Positions 48,514 through 58,156 of a stretch of DNA of 64,000 bases are shown in pieces. The stretch comes from Streptococcus uberis (lineage in GTDB: Bacteria; Bacillota; Bacilli; Lactobacillales; Streptococcaceae). The stretch is taken from contig NZ_LS483397.1 of the NCBI RefSeq assembly GCF_900475595.1, forward strand, positions 777,001 to 841,000. Reading direction: 5' to 3'. Under the pieces are notes generated by a model. That model saw only the letters and a program-made list of their open reading frames with translations. It did not search any database and was not told the DNA's origin. A program made the translations under genes and the position numbers. Within the stretch, counting starts at the first letter, position 1, and each line of letters begins with the position of its first letter.

Positions 48514-49905
48514 CTATGCTTGTTTAGTGCTTTCTTCCTGACACATTTTTCTGACTTTTGGATCTTTGATTTGAATACCTTCTTTTTCCAATTGGGCTAT
48601 TTTTTTGGAGAATTGTGGAAGGTGTTTTTTGTGTGCAAGAAGGAGTTCGTTCAACACATTTTTGGCGCTTTCCCCTGATGGGATTAAGGGATTGATGGTG
48701 AATGCTTGTAAAGCAGTTCCATAATCCCCTGTGACAGCAGCATCAATAGTTAAGAGTTCCGTGGCTTTCATGACTTGTAACCAGCCCTTTTCAGCGGTTG
48801 GTAAATGACCAAAGGCTACATTTCGAGCACCAGCTGCACCGATTGCTGCTGTGACTTCTACAGCACAATCTGCTGGCAAGTCGGTTAGGGCACCATTATT
48901 GCGCGTTGAAACGACCATTTCCGTATTTTTGTTACTATAGATTGATGCAATGGTTTCGCAAGCAGCATCAGAATAATGGGCACCGCCACGTTCTTCTAAT
49001 TCTTTGGGTTTGTAATTGAGTTCTGGATCACGATAGAGGTCAAAAAGGCTTTCCTCTAAGGCAAAAACTTGCTCTGCACGTGTTCCGATAGTCTCATACT
49101 CCTTGATGCCATGTGCCAACATTTCCTCAAAACGGTAATAGTAATTGTGATAACCACAAGGAATCATCTTCATCTGTTCTAATTGTTCTTTGAAGAATGG
49201 AACATCAAAAATGTTTTTTGGTAGGTGATTGTCATCTTCATACAATTTATCAATTAAGGACATGGTCAAGTCCTGTCCTTTGTTATCAGCGACTCTGTGC
49301 CAGTGAAAATGGTTTAAACCTGCAAATTTGTAGATGAGGTCCTCCTCAGACATTTCCAGAACTTTGGCCTCCACTTTTTTGGCCATTACGGGTAGATTAC
49401 ATAGTCCCATAACTTTTTCCCACTTACCATAACGCAGTACGGCTTCGGTGACCATACCTGAAGGGTTGGCAAAGTTAATCAACCAAGCATCAGGACAGAG
49501 GCGCTTCATATCTTCAACAATATCAAGAATTACTGGAATGGTACGAAAGGCTTTGAATATACCCCCAGGGCCATTTGTTTCTTGCCCCAACATGCCATAA
49601 GATAGAGGAATTCTTTCATCTTTAATTCTCGCATTTAATTGCCCCACACGAAATTGAGTGGTTACAAAATCAGCGTCTTTAAGGGCTTCCTCACGATCAA
49701 GCGTCAAATGAACGGTAACATCATAGGGACTAGCATCCCACATGCGCTGAGCCATGGCACCAACAATTTCCTGCTTTTCTTTTCCTTCCTCGACATCAAC
49801 TAACCAGATATCTGTTACAGGAAATTCTTCATAACGTTTGATAAATCCTTCCATAAGTTCTGGGGTATAGCTGCTGCCTCCACCAATAGTTGCAATTTTA
49901 AGCAT
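48514..49905 (-). CDS. 6-phospho-beta-glucosidase, glycoside hydrolase family 4
   Basis: This 463-aa NAD- and metal-dependent hydrolase acts on phosphorylated beta-glucosides such as cellobiose 6-phosphate. It has the dinucleotide-binding GGGSSYTPELMEG, LGQETNGPGGIFKAFRTIP, NFANPSGMVTEAV, a metal-ligand region CNLP and FAGLNHFHWHRV. It is divergent from the RpiR gene, which probably regulates it. No PTS permease is adjacent. It is the chromosomal neighbour of rplL before island insertion. Confidence 0.93.
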   Translation of the reverse strand: MLKIATIGGGSSYTPELMEGFIKRYEEFPVTDIWLVDVEEGKEKQEIVGAMAQRMWDASPYDVTVHLTLDREEALKDADFVTTQFRVGQLNARIKDERIPLSYGMLGQETNGPGGIFKAFRTIPVILDIVEDMKRLCPDAWLINFANPSGMVTEAVLRYGKWEKVMGLCNLPVMAKKVEAKVLEMSEEDLIYKFAGLNHFHWHRVADNKGQDLTMSLIDKLYEDDNHLPKNIFDVPFFKEQLEQMKMIPCGYHNYYYRFEEMLAHGIKEYETIGTRAEQVFALEESLFDLYRDPELNYKPKELEERGGAHYSDAACETIASIYSNKNTEMVVSTRNNGALTDLPADCAVEVTAAIGAAGARNVAFGHLPTAEKGWLQVMKATELLTIDAAVTGDYGTALQAFTINPLIPSGESAKNVLNELLLAHKKHLPQFSKKIAQLEKEGIQIKDPKVRKMCQEESTKQA

Positions 49906-49994
49906 GATTTCCTCCTTATGTCATTTCATCTTATAACCAGAGTATAATCTATATTCGCTGAGAAACAAGATATCCTTGAAGACTTGAAATTTTT

Positions 49995-50032
49995 TTTACA
50001 AATATTTTCATTTTTTAAATGCCTTTTGTAAA
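49995..50032. promoter_or_regulatory. Candidate RpiR operator in the divergent promoter region
   Basis: TTTACAAA (49995-50002) and TTTGTAAA (50025-50032) are perfect inverted 8-mers with a 22-base spacer, between the GH4 and RpiR starts. A minus-strand TTGTTT-N16-TATACT pair upstream of the GH4 gene is a possible promoter. Confidence 0.45.
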
Positions 50033-50075
50033 TAAATTTGTTACTCTAGGAGTGAGTTCAAAAGGAGGGTAGCAG

Positions 50076-50948
50076 ATGTTAATTAAAGAAGAGTTGGAGA
50101 CTTATCCTTTTTCACCAGCAGAAGCTGTAACGGTAGCATTTATCCTGAGAGAAGTGGAAGTGCTTGAAAATTTAAGTGTTCAAGCTATTGCCAAAAAGAC
50201 TTATACCCAACCATCAACATTGGTTAGGATTGCTAAAAAGCTCGGCTTTAAAGGTTGGGTTGATTTTAAAAAAGCCTATTTAGCGGAACATGATTATTTG
50301 ACTAGAAGTTTTACCAAAGTTGATAGTAATATTCCCTTTTCCGCACTAGACAATCCCATGTCGATTGCTAAAAAAATTGGTATTTTAGAAAAGGCTACAA
50401 TAGATGATTTAATCAGCTTATTACACTACGATCAATTATCTAAAGCTAAGAAATTGCTGAGTCAAGCTGAGATGATTTATATTTTTGCTCAAAGTGCCAA
50501 TATCATTTTAGCAGAGGATTTCGCCCTTAAAATGAGGCGAATTGGTAAAACCGTTCATATCGCAACAACACTTGGCGAAGAGCGTTATGTTGCCCATAAT
50601 ATGATGCCAAATGCCATAGCCATTTTTATTTCAACATCTGGTGAAACACAACCAATCCTTGATATTGTTTTAATTGCAAAAAAAGCCAAGATCAAAACTA
50701 TTGGCATAACAAGTATTGGAAATAACCAATTATCGCAAGAGGTCGATCTTTTTTTACCAATGACGACACGTGAAAAATTATTTTCAAAAATCGGGAACTT
50801 CACCACTAATATTTCTGTGCATGTCTTACTTGACATTCTCTATTCGCTAACCTTTTCAAGCCAGTACGATTTTCATCTAGAACATCTTAAAGAAAGTGGA
50901 CAAAAAATAGATTTTAGAAATTCTGCAACTACTATAATGGAGGAATAA
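50076..50948 (+). CDS. RpiR-family transcriptional regulator
   Basis: This 290-aa regulator has an N-terminal HTH_6 domain (SVQAIAKKTYTQPSTLVRIA, KLGFKGWVDFKKAYL) and a C-terminal SIS phosphosugar-binding domain (EMIYIFAQSANIILAEDFA, AIFISTSGETQPILDI, KTIGITSIGNNQLSQ). It is divergent from the GH4 phospho-glucosidase, so it probably senses a phosphorylated beta-glucoside or its product. SD AAAGGAGGG precedes the ATG. Confidence 0.9.
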   Translation: MLIKEELETYPFSPAEAVTVAFILREVEVLENLSVQAIAKKTYTQPSTLVRIAKKLGFKGWVDFKKAYLAEHDYLTRSFTKVDSNIPFSALDNPMSIAKKIGILEKATIDDLISLLHYDQLSKAKKLLSQAEMIYIFAQSANIILAEDFALKMRRIGKTVHIATTLGEERYVAHNMMPNAIAIFISTSGETQPILDIVLIAKKAKIKTIGITSIGNNQLSQEVDLFLPMTTREKLFSKIGNFTTNISVHVLLDILYSLTFSSQYDFHLEHLKESGQKIDFRNSATTIMEE

Positions 50949-50956
50949 GTTTTAAC

Positions 50957-50985
50957 TTTACAAAATACCTTATAGGGTATATAAT
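50957..50985 (+). promoter_or_regulatory. Promoter with a CstR-like operator in the spacer
   Basis: TTTACA (50957-50962) and TATAAT (50980-50985) are 17 bases apart. The spacer contains ATACCTTATAGGGTAT (50965-50980), which fits an ATACC-N6-GGTAT pseudo-palindrome like those bound by CsoR-family persulfide sensors (CstR). Confidence 0.7.
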
Positions 50986-51013
50986 AAGCTATAGAAAAAC
51001 TTAAGGAGTTCTT

Positions 51014-53485
51014 ATGGCTAAAAAAATTCTTATCATTGGTGGCGTTGCAGGGGGAGCGACTGCAGCAACCAGATTACGTCGTTTAAATGAAGAAGATCAG
51101 ATTATTTTATTTGAAAAAGGGGAATATATTTCTTTTGCTAATTGTGGCCTCCCCTACCATATTGGTGGTAGCATCAAGGAACGTGACAATTTATTGCTTC
51201 AGACAGTTGAAGGAATGAGTGCACAGTATGGAATTGACATTCGAAACTTTTCAGAAGTAAAGTCTATTGATAAAGATGCCAAAACAGTAACTGTATATGA
51301 TTATAAAAGACAAGAAGAATATGTAGAGTCTTTTGATGAACTGATCATCTCGACTGGAGCCAAGGCAATCAAACCAAACATTCCGGGCTTTGAAACGGCA
51401 AACAATGTTTTTACCTTAAGAAACATTCCAGATATGGATTTGATTAAAGCTTATATTGCTGAACATCATGTTCAAACGGCAACAGTTATTGGTGGTGGTT
51501 TTATTGGATTAGAAATGATGGAAAACCTAGTCGAATTAGGCTTATCAGTTAATGTGATTGAAATGGCACCACAAGTTATGCCATCACTTGACTTTGAAAT
51601 GGCACAACAATTACATGCTCAAATCAATATGCATGGTGTTAACCTTATTTTGAATGATGGCTTATCAAAAATTGTTGATCAGGGAAACCTCCTATTGTTG
51701 AATAGTGGCAAATCTCTAGCGACTGATATGACCATTTTATCAATTGGTGTTCTTCCAGAAAACACACTAGCTGAAAATGCAGGCTTAGAACTAGGCTATA
51801 AAGGGGCTATCAAAGTAACTCCTAATCTGCAAACCTCGGCAGAGCATATTTATGCTATCGGTGATGTAATTGAAGTAGTGGATACCATTACTGGAAAACC
51901 AACTAATATTCCACTAGCTTGGCCAGCAAATCGACAAGGACGTATAGTGGCAGATGTGATTAATGGCATAGATACAGCTTATCCTGGAACTCAAGGGACA
52001 TCTGTCGCAAAAATCTTTGAATTAACGGCAGCCTCAACAGGAAATAGCGAACGCCAACTCAAAATGAATAAGATTGAATACAATGCCATTCATATCCATC
52101 CAAATTCTCACGCAGGTTATTACCCTGGTGCCTCACCAATTGCCCTTAAATTACTTTTTGGAAAAGAGGGTCAGATTCTTGGTGCTCAAGCTGTAGGAAC
52201 AGAAGGGGTTGAAAAACGAATTGACGTCATAGCTACCGCTATTAAATTTGGGGCAAGAGCTGATCAATTGGCAGCTGTAGAATTAGCTTATGCCCCACCT
52301 TATTCATCAGCAAAAGATCCAGTAAACATGCTAGGTTATGTTGCAGATAACGTGATGTCTGGTAAGCTTGAGACATTCCAATGGTCAGACATTGAAGAGC
52401 TTAAAGAAAAAAATGCCTTCTTTTTAGATGTCCGTGAAGACTTTGAATTAACAACAGGAACAATTGAGGGGTCCGTTCAGATTCCACTCAATCAACTGCG
52501 AGACCGTTTAGGGGAACTACCGAAAGACAAGACCATTTATGTCTATTGCCAAGTTGGTCAACGAGGTTATAATGCTACCCGTGTTTTAGAACAAGCTGGA
52601 TTTTCCGCTAAAAATTTAGATGGTGGTTACAAGACCTATAAACATGCTAATTATCAATTGAAGGAGTTCTATGTGAAAAAAGAAGACTTCGTTGACCCTT
52701 TAGAGGATATCAAAACCAATAATCATTCTCAGTCAATTAATCAAGAAATGATGACATTGGATGCTTGTGGCCTTCAATGTCCTGGCCCCATCTTAAAAGT
52801 CAAACAAGCTATGGATAAGATGCAAGATGGCCAAGTCTTAAAAGTAGAAGCCAGTGACTTTGGTTTTTCAGCAGATGTTGAAAATTGGGCTGCTAATACC
52901 GGAAATACTATCCTAGACAATAAAATTGAAAACAATAAGGTCATTGCAACTTTGAAAAAAGGTCGTGGTCAAGAAGTAGCTCAGAAAAGTTTAATGCCTC
53001 AAGAAGGGGTCCTTCAAGAAACCAAAAATGGTGCCACAATGGTTGTTTTCAGTGGTGACTTTGACAAGGCTATTGCTTCGATGATCATAGCTACGGGAGC
53101 GGCATCTTTTGGTAAACCTGTCACCATCTTCTTTACCTTCTGGGGACTCTCTATTCTCAAGAAGGAACCGGTTAAGAAAAAGGGAATGGCAAAGCTATTT
53201 GACATAATGTTGCCTAAGAGTGCTAATCAATTGCCATTGTCTAAAATGAATATGGGCGGTGCCGGACAAAAAATGATTAAGAAAATCATGAAAGACAAAA
53301 ACGTTGACGCTCTTCCAGAAATGATTCAACAAGCTCATGAACTTGGCGTAAAATTTGTGGCATGCACCATGTCAATGGATTTAATGGGGATTGAAAAAGA
53401 GGAACTCTTTGATTTTGTTGAGTATGGAGGAGTCGCAACATTTATTGGAGATAGTGAACAAGCCAACATGCAATTATTTATCTAA
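51014..53485 (+). CDS. CoA-disulfide/persulfide reductase fused to rhodanese, TusA and DsrE domains
   Basis: This 823-aa cytoplasmic fusion has four modules. An FAD/NAD(P)H reductase (about 1-445) has GGVAGGATAATRLRRL and the redox Cys44 in SFANCGLPYH. A rhodanese domain (about 455-555) has the Cys loop YCQVGQRGY. A TusA/SirA domain (about 575-650) has DACGLQCPGPILKVK. A DsrE-like domain (about 670-823) has VVFSGDFDKAIASMIIATGA and a Cys in KFVACTMSMDLMG. Related proteins reduce CoA-persulfides and move sulfane sulfur between cysteines, so sulfide detoxification is the likely role. It is monocistronic. Confidence 0.9.
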   Translation: MAKKILIIGGVAGGATAATRLRRLNEEDQIILFEKGEYISFANCGLPYHIGGSIKERDNLLLQTVEGMSAQYGIDIRNFSEVKSIDKDAKTVTVYDYKRQEEYVESFDELIISTGAKAIKPNIPGFETANNVFTLRNIPDMDLIKAYIAEHHVQTATVIGGGFIGLEMMENLVELGLSVNVIEMAPQVMPSLDFEMAQQLHAQINMHGVNLILNDGLSKIVDQGNLLLLNSGKSLATDMTILSIGVLPENTLAENAGLELGYKGAIKVTPNLQTSAEHIYAIGDVIEVVDTITGKPTNIPLAWPANRQGRIVADVINGIDTAYPGTQGTSVAKIFELTAASTGNSERQLKMNKIEYNAIHIHPNSHAGYYPGASPIALKLLFGKEGQILGAQAVGTEGVEKRIDVIATAIKFGARADQLAAVELAYAPPYSSAKDPVNMLGYVADNVMSGKLETFQWSDIEELKEKNAFFLDVREDFELTTGTIEGSVQIPLNQLRDRLGELPKDKTIYVYCQVGQRGYNATRVLEQAGFSAKNLDGGYKTYKHANYQLKEFYVKKEDFVDPLEDIKTNNHSQSINQEMMTLDACGLQCPGPILKVKQAMDKMQDGQVLKVEASDFGFSADVENWAANTGNTILDNKIENNKVIATLKKGRGQEVAQKSLMPQEGVLQETKNGATMVVFSGDFDKAIASMIIATGAASFGKPVTIFFTFWGLSILKKEPVKKKGMAKLFDIMLPKSANQLPLSKMNMGGAGQKMIKKIMKDKNVDALPEMIQQAHELGVKFVACTMSMDLMGIEKEELFDFVEYGGVATFIGDSEQANMQLFI

Positions 53486-53486
53486 A

Positions 53487-53520
53487 AAAATGTCTTCTGA
53501 AAAACTTCAGAAGACATTTT
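53487..53520. terminator. Bidirectional terminator
   Basis: AAAATGTCTTCTGA pairs perfectly with TCAGAAGACATTTT around a 6-base loop, between the reductase fusion (+) and the deacetylase (-). Confidence 0.92.
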
Positions 53521-53521
53521 C

Positions 53522-54445
53522 TTATGGTATCTTAATTTGCGATAACAGGATTTCGGCACTGGTATTGGGTAAGATACGAACTCTGTTAAGCGAAAGTAAA
53601 CCATCATCAGCACTGGCTAGTCCTTCATTTGTTGTTAAACCTAATTGATAGTCTAACTGTTTTGCGATATCAAGTGTTGTCTCATTATAACGACCGGCCG
53701 GATAGGCAATAGCTATCGTCCTTTGATCGAGTTCTTGGTTAAGGTAAACCATAGAATCTTTCATTTCAAGTTCTTGTGTGGCAGAATCTTGTTGTGATAA
53801 GTCAGGATGATTAACAGTATGGTCTTGGAAGGACATGCCATGTTCTTTCATCTCTTTCATTTGAGGGACTGTCAAATTAGCCACACTTGCTTTTTCTGTT
53901 AAACCAGTGATGACATTATTTGTAGCCTTGGCATTGTATTTTTTTAGAATTGGATAAGCTACATGATAAAAATCAATCATGCTATCGTCAAAAGTCAACC
54001 AGACTATTTTTTCGGATGGAACTTCGTTTTTAGTAAGAACACGGTAAGTTTCTTCAGGTGTTAGGAAGTAGTAACCAGCTTCCTTCAAGGCTTTGATTTG
54101 ACTTTCGAAAAGGTCGGGTGCAACAATTAAATTGGCATTTGCTGCTTCCTCAGGAGCCATAACATGGATAGCGTGGTACATTAAAATAGGAACTTTAACA
54201 GGACTAGTTTTTTTGATCCAAGTTTGAGAATCATTGGAAAGAGATTGCCTTTTTTTGGCCTGATTAGTGGTATTTTTTGAAACCTTGTTAGACTTATTGA
54301 CAGTCTCAGTTCTGTTTTGAGAAGGTAAAAGTTTTGCTTGGAGTTCTTTTTTGAATAAAAATCCTGTAAAGAGCAAGAGTGTTGAAAATAACAGGATTAG
54401 AAAAAGGGGAATGATTTTCTTTTGTTGTTTTTTTTGCCGGCGCAT
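53522..54445 (-). CDS. Membrane-anchored polysaccharide deacetylase
   Basis: This 307-aa NodB-domain (CE4) protein has a basic cytoplasmic tail, one membrane helix (about 11-28), a Ser/Thr/Lys linker (about 40-75) and an external catalytic domain. Motifs are VPILMYHAIHVM, the metal/catalytic TFDDSMIDFYHVAYP, and SFQDHTVNHPDLS with metal-ligand His residues, then AIAYPAGRYNETT. It may deacetylate peptidoglycan or another wall glycan, which can reduce lysozyme sensitivity; the substrate is not determined. Confidence 0.88.
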   Translation of the reverse strand: MRRQKKQQKKIIPLFLILLFSTLLLFTGFLFKKELQAKLLPSQNRTETVNKSNKVSKNTTNQAKKRQSLSNDSQTWIKKTSPVKVPILMYHAIHVMAPEEAANANLIVAPDLFESQIKALKEAGYYFLTPEETYRVLTKNEVPSEKIVWLTFDDSMIDFYHVAYPILKKYNAKATNNVITGLTEKASVANLTVPQMKEMKEHGMSFQDHTVNHPDLSQQDSATQELEMKDSMVYLNQELDQRTIAIAYPAGRYNETTLDIAKQLDYQLGLTTNEGLASADDGLLSLNRVRILPNTSAEILLSQIKIP

Positions 54446-54566
54446 GTTAGTTACCTCATAAAGTGATAGTTGTATTATAACATTTTAAAAATAAAATGGG
54501 CATTAAATTTCTCTCTAAAAATAACAAATAATGATTGTCAATCTTCTGTAAAATTTGAAAAAAATC

Positions 54567-54575
54567 TGGTATAAT
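54567..54575 (+). promoter_or_regulatory. Extended -10 promoter of hom-thrB
   Basis: TG-G-TATAAT (hexamer 54570-54575), with TGTAAA as a weak -35 at a 17-base spacing. No T-box-like leader was found in the 50-base leader. Confidence 0.5.
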
Positions 54576-54634
54576 AATGCAAATATCAAAAAGATATCAC
54601 TGTAAAGAAAGATTGTGTCAGTAAGGAGAAATGT

Positions 54635-55921
54635 ATGTCACTAAAAATAGCATTACTTGGTTTTGGAACAGTTGCCAGTGGAATTCCTTTTTTATTAGAG
54701 GAAAATGGTAAAAAAATGACAGCAGCGCTAGGAACGGACATTCAAATCTCAAAAGTTTTAGTGCGTGATGAAAATGAAAAACAACGATTGCTAGACAAAG
54801 GCTATCACTATGATTTTGTAACTTCTATTGATGCCATAGTGTCAGATCCTGATTGTCAAATTGTTGTTGAACTTATGGGCCGTATTGAGCCTGCCAAAAC
54901 CTTTATTTTAAAAGCTCTCGAAGCTGGAAAACATGTTGTTACAGCCAATAAGGATTTGATTGCATTGCATGGATCTGAAATTAGAGGGTTTGCTGAAGCA
55001 CGTAACCAGGCTTTTTATTACGAAGCAGCAGTGGCAGGTGGCATTCCTATTTTGAGAACCTTAGCAAATTCATTTACGTCAGATAAAATTACGCGTGTTC
55101 TAGGGGTCTTAAACGGTACCTCTAACTATATGATGACTAAGATGGTTGAAGAAGGTTGGTCCTATGAGGAAGCATTGTCTAAGGCACAAGCATTGGGCTA
55201 TGCTGAAAGTGACCCTACAAATGATGTTGAAGGGATTGATGCGGCATATAAAGTGGCTATCTTAAGCCAATTTGCTTTTGGAACAACAATAGATTTTGAA
55301 GAAGTTAGACACCAAGGTATTTCAACGATTACTCCTGATGATGTTGCTTTGGCGCAACAACTGGGTTATGTCGTCAAATTAATTGGTTCTGTGGAAGAAA
55401 AAGAATCGGGCATTTCAGCAGAAGTTTCCCCAACTTTTATCCCTAAAGAGCACCCACTAGCTAGCGTGAATGGTGTGATGAATGCTGTTTTTGTCGAATC
55501 AATAGGTATTGGACAAGCCATGTTCTATGGCCCTGGAGCAGGTCAAAAGCCAACTGCAACATCAGTTATGGCTGATATCATTCGGATTGGACAACGTTTG
55601 AAAGATAAGACTGTTGGTAAACCCTTTAATGAATTCAAGAGAGAAGCTCGCCTAGCTGATAAATCAGATAGAACCAGTCATTATTATTTCGCTATCGAGA
55701 CACCTGACCAAAAAGGTCAATTACTGCGTTTAGCAAGCATCTTTAATGATCAAGAGGCTTCTTTCCAACAAATCTTACAACAAAAAGCTAATGCAGGTCG
55801 AGCACGTTTGGTCATTATTACCCATATGATGAACCAAATTCAATTGGATAATTTATTACAGGCATTGGCAGATGATCAAGAATTCAAATTGTTAAATGTT
55901 TTCAAAGTTTTAGGAGAGTAA
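54635..55921 (+). CDS. hom: Homoserine dehydrogenase
   Basis: This 428-aa enzyme reduces aspartate semialdehyde to homoserine. It has the nucleotide-binding [27 protein letters not shown], the homoserine dehydrogenase signature region around [14 protein letters not shown] and [17 protein letters not shown] with catalytic residues, and a C-terminal ACT domain (about 350-428, [19 protein letters not shown]). It is followed after one base by thrB, so the two act together toward threonine. Confidence 0.95.
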
Positions 55922-55922
55922 A

Positions 55923-56786
55923 ATGATTATTAAAGTGCCTGCAACTTCAGCAAATTTAGGTCCAGGTTTTGATTCTGTTGGAATTGCCGTAACTAAATAT
56001 TTAGAAATCGAAGTTCTAGAAGAAAGAGACGATTGGTATGTTGAACACACTCTGGAAAATGTTCCAAGTGATCATCATAATTTGTTAATTCAAACAGCTT
56101 TGCGCTTAGCACCCGACATCAAACCACATCATATTCTGATGCGATCTGATATTCCTCTTGCAAGGGGGCTGGGGTCTTCTTCTTCAGTGATTGTTGCTGG
56201 TATTGAATTGGCAAATCAGTTAGCTAAGCTAGAATTGAGTATGGATCGTAAGTTTGCCATTGCAACTGAAATTGAAGGGCACCCAGATAACGTAGCACCT
56301 GCCATTTTTGGTCAACTGGTGATAGCATCTCAATTAGATAACCAATTGGATTATATTAGGGCACCTTTCCCAGAAGCAAGTTTATTAGCATTTATTCCTA
56401 ACTATGAGCTAAAAACGTCAGATTCGCGTGACGCTTTACCCAAACACCTTTCCTATAAGCAAGCAGTGGCTGCATCCTCAATCGCAAATTTAGCAATTGC
56501 TGCTCTATTAAAAGGGGACATGGAGAAAGCTGGTCGGGCAATTGAAAATGACTTGTTCCATGAACTTTATCGTCAACGCTTAGTCAAAGAATTTCATAGC
56601 ATCAAACAGATTTCAAAGAAATCTGGTGCTTACGCCACCTATTTATCTGGTGCTGGTCCAACAGTGATGATTTTATGCCCACACGAAAAAGTTGAAGGCA
56701 TTTTCCAAGAATTGACTGATTTGTCTTTAGATGGTCTATTGGAAAGATTGCAAATTGACGAAAAAGGCTTGCAAGTTCTTTTTTAG
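55923..56786 (+). CDS. thrB: Homoserine kinase
   Basis: This 287-aa GHMP kinase phosphorylates homoserine for threonine synthesis. It has [18 protein letters not shown], the ATP loop [28 protein letters not shown] and the C-terminal [12 protein letters not shown]. It is directly behind hom; thrC is not in this window. Confidence 0.95.
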
Positions 56787-56801
56787 AAAAGAAATTCATA
56801 A

Positions 56802-56854
56802 AAAATAGTACTCACATGCTATAATATTACTTATGGTATAGTGAGTGCTATTTT
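56802..56854 (+). promoter_or_regulatory. Inverted repeat enclosing the folC -10
   Basis: AAAATAGTACTCAC (56802-56815) and GTGAGTGCTATTTT (56841-56854) pair with one mismatch. The loop contains TATAAT (56820-56825), probably the -10 of folC. It may be a terminator for hom-thrB, an operator, or both. Confidence 0.55.
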
Positions 56855-56869
56855 ATTAAGTGAGGCAAT

Positions 56870-58132
56870 ATGAATTATCAAGAAGCATTAGATTGGATAC
56901 ATGGTCAGTTAAAATTTGGTATTAGACCAGGATTGAAAAGAGTTCTTTGGGTTTTAGACAAGTTAGGTAATCCACAAGAAAAGATTTTTGGCATCCATGT
57001 CGTTGGAACTAATGGAAAAGGATCGACCGTTAACAATATCCAGCATATGTTAACGGAATCGAGTTACAAAGTGGGTACCTTTACTTCACCCTTTATCATG
57101 GATTTTAGGGAGCGAATTAGTATCAATGGTCAAATGATTTCAAAAGAAGATCTGGTTTCCATTTGTGACAAAATTAAACCTATAACGGAAGAATTGTTTT
57201 TGGAAACTGATTTAGGTTCAATAACTGAATTTGAAATTATTACAGTCATCATGTTTTATTATTTTGTGGAAATCAATCCCGTTGATATTGCTATTATCGA
57301 AGCAGGGCTAGGTGGATTATATGATTCGACCAATGTCTTTAAAGCATTTGCTGTTGTTTGTCCATCCATTGGCTTAGACCACCAAGATATTCTTGGAAAG
57401 AGTTATCGTGAGATTGCTAGTCAAAAAGCTGGGGTTATCAAAGGTGGAGAACATGTTCTTTTTGCCATTGATCAAGAAGAGGCACGCGCTACTTTTATCG
57501 AAAGATGCCAACTGACACAAAGTAAGATACATGAATTCCAAAGTGATTTTAAACTGCAAAAGCAAACTGAAGGCTATTGCTTTATGTCTGGTAAAACACT
57601 CATCACATCAATTCAACTGGCGATGCCCGGAGACCATCAAGTTTCAAATGCAGCATTAGCCATACAAACCTGTCTCTTATTAAAAGAAAAACTGCCTGAT
57701 ATTAGTGATGACAGCATTAAAAAGGGGCTTGAAAAGAGTTATTGGTTAGGTCGTACAGAATTAATGGCAGCAAATCTTATGATTGATGGAGCTCATAATA
57801 ATGAGAGCATTCAGGCCTTGATATCTGTTTTAAAAGAAAAGTATTCTTCTAAGAAACTTCATCTCTTATTTGCAGCGATCAATACCAAACCCGTTGATCA
57901 AATGCTTGCCTGTTTAAGTGAGTTAGGAGATGTTCAGGTTACCCAATTTGATTATCCTCGAGCAGTTGAATTAGCTAATTATCCAGCAAAATACAAAAGG
58001 GTTAGCAACTTTAGAGAATGGCTCTCTCAACGAAATAATGACAGTGAAGAGGATTTTTATGTTATCACGGGGTCACTTTACTTTATTTCAGAAGTTAGAC
58101 AGTATCTCAAGCAAAAAGAAACGTCAGTGTAA
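56870..58132 (+). CDS. folC: Folylpolyglutamate synthase/dihydrofolate synthase
   Basis: This 420-aa Mur-ligase-family enzyme adds glutamate to folates, and in many bacteria to dihydropteroate as well. It has GIHVVGTNGKGSTVNNI (P-loop), TSPFIMDFRERISING, IEAGLGGLYDSTN, IGLDHQDILGKS with the metal-binding His, and a C-terminal GAHNNESIQAL. It heads the fol cluster folC-folE-folP-folB-folK, 24 bases before folE. Confidence 0.93.
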   Translation: MNYQEALDWIHGQLKFGIRPGLKRVLWVLDKLGNPQEKIFGIHVVGTNGKGSTVNNIQHMLTESSYKVGTFTSPFIMDFRERISINGQMISKEDLVSICDKIKPITEELFLETDLGSITEFEIITVIMFYYFVEINPVDIAIIEAGLGGLYDSTNVFKAFAVVCPSIGLDHQDILGKSYREIASQKAGVIKGGEHVLFAIDQEEARATFIERCQLTQSKIHEFQSDFKLQKQTEGYCFMSGKTLITSIQLAMPGDHQVSNAALAIQTCLLLKEKLPDISDDSIKKGLEKSYWLGRTELMAANLMIDGAHNNESIQALISVLKEKYSSKKLHLLFAAINTKPVDQMLACLSELGDVQVTQFDYPRAVELANYPAKYKRVSNFREWLSQRNNDSEEDFYVITGSLYFISEVRQYLKQKETSV

Positions 58133-58156
58133 TAAGTTAAAAGAGGAATCACATTT

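Noticed and set aside
48397..48678. 93-aa open frame spanning attR
   Set aside because: It crosses the att site and the terminator hairpin, overlaps the GH4 gene on the other strand and has no SD; it is a chance frame.
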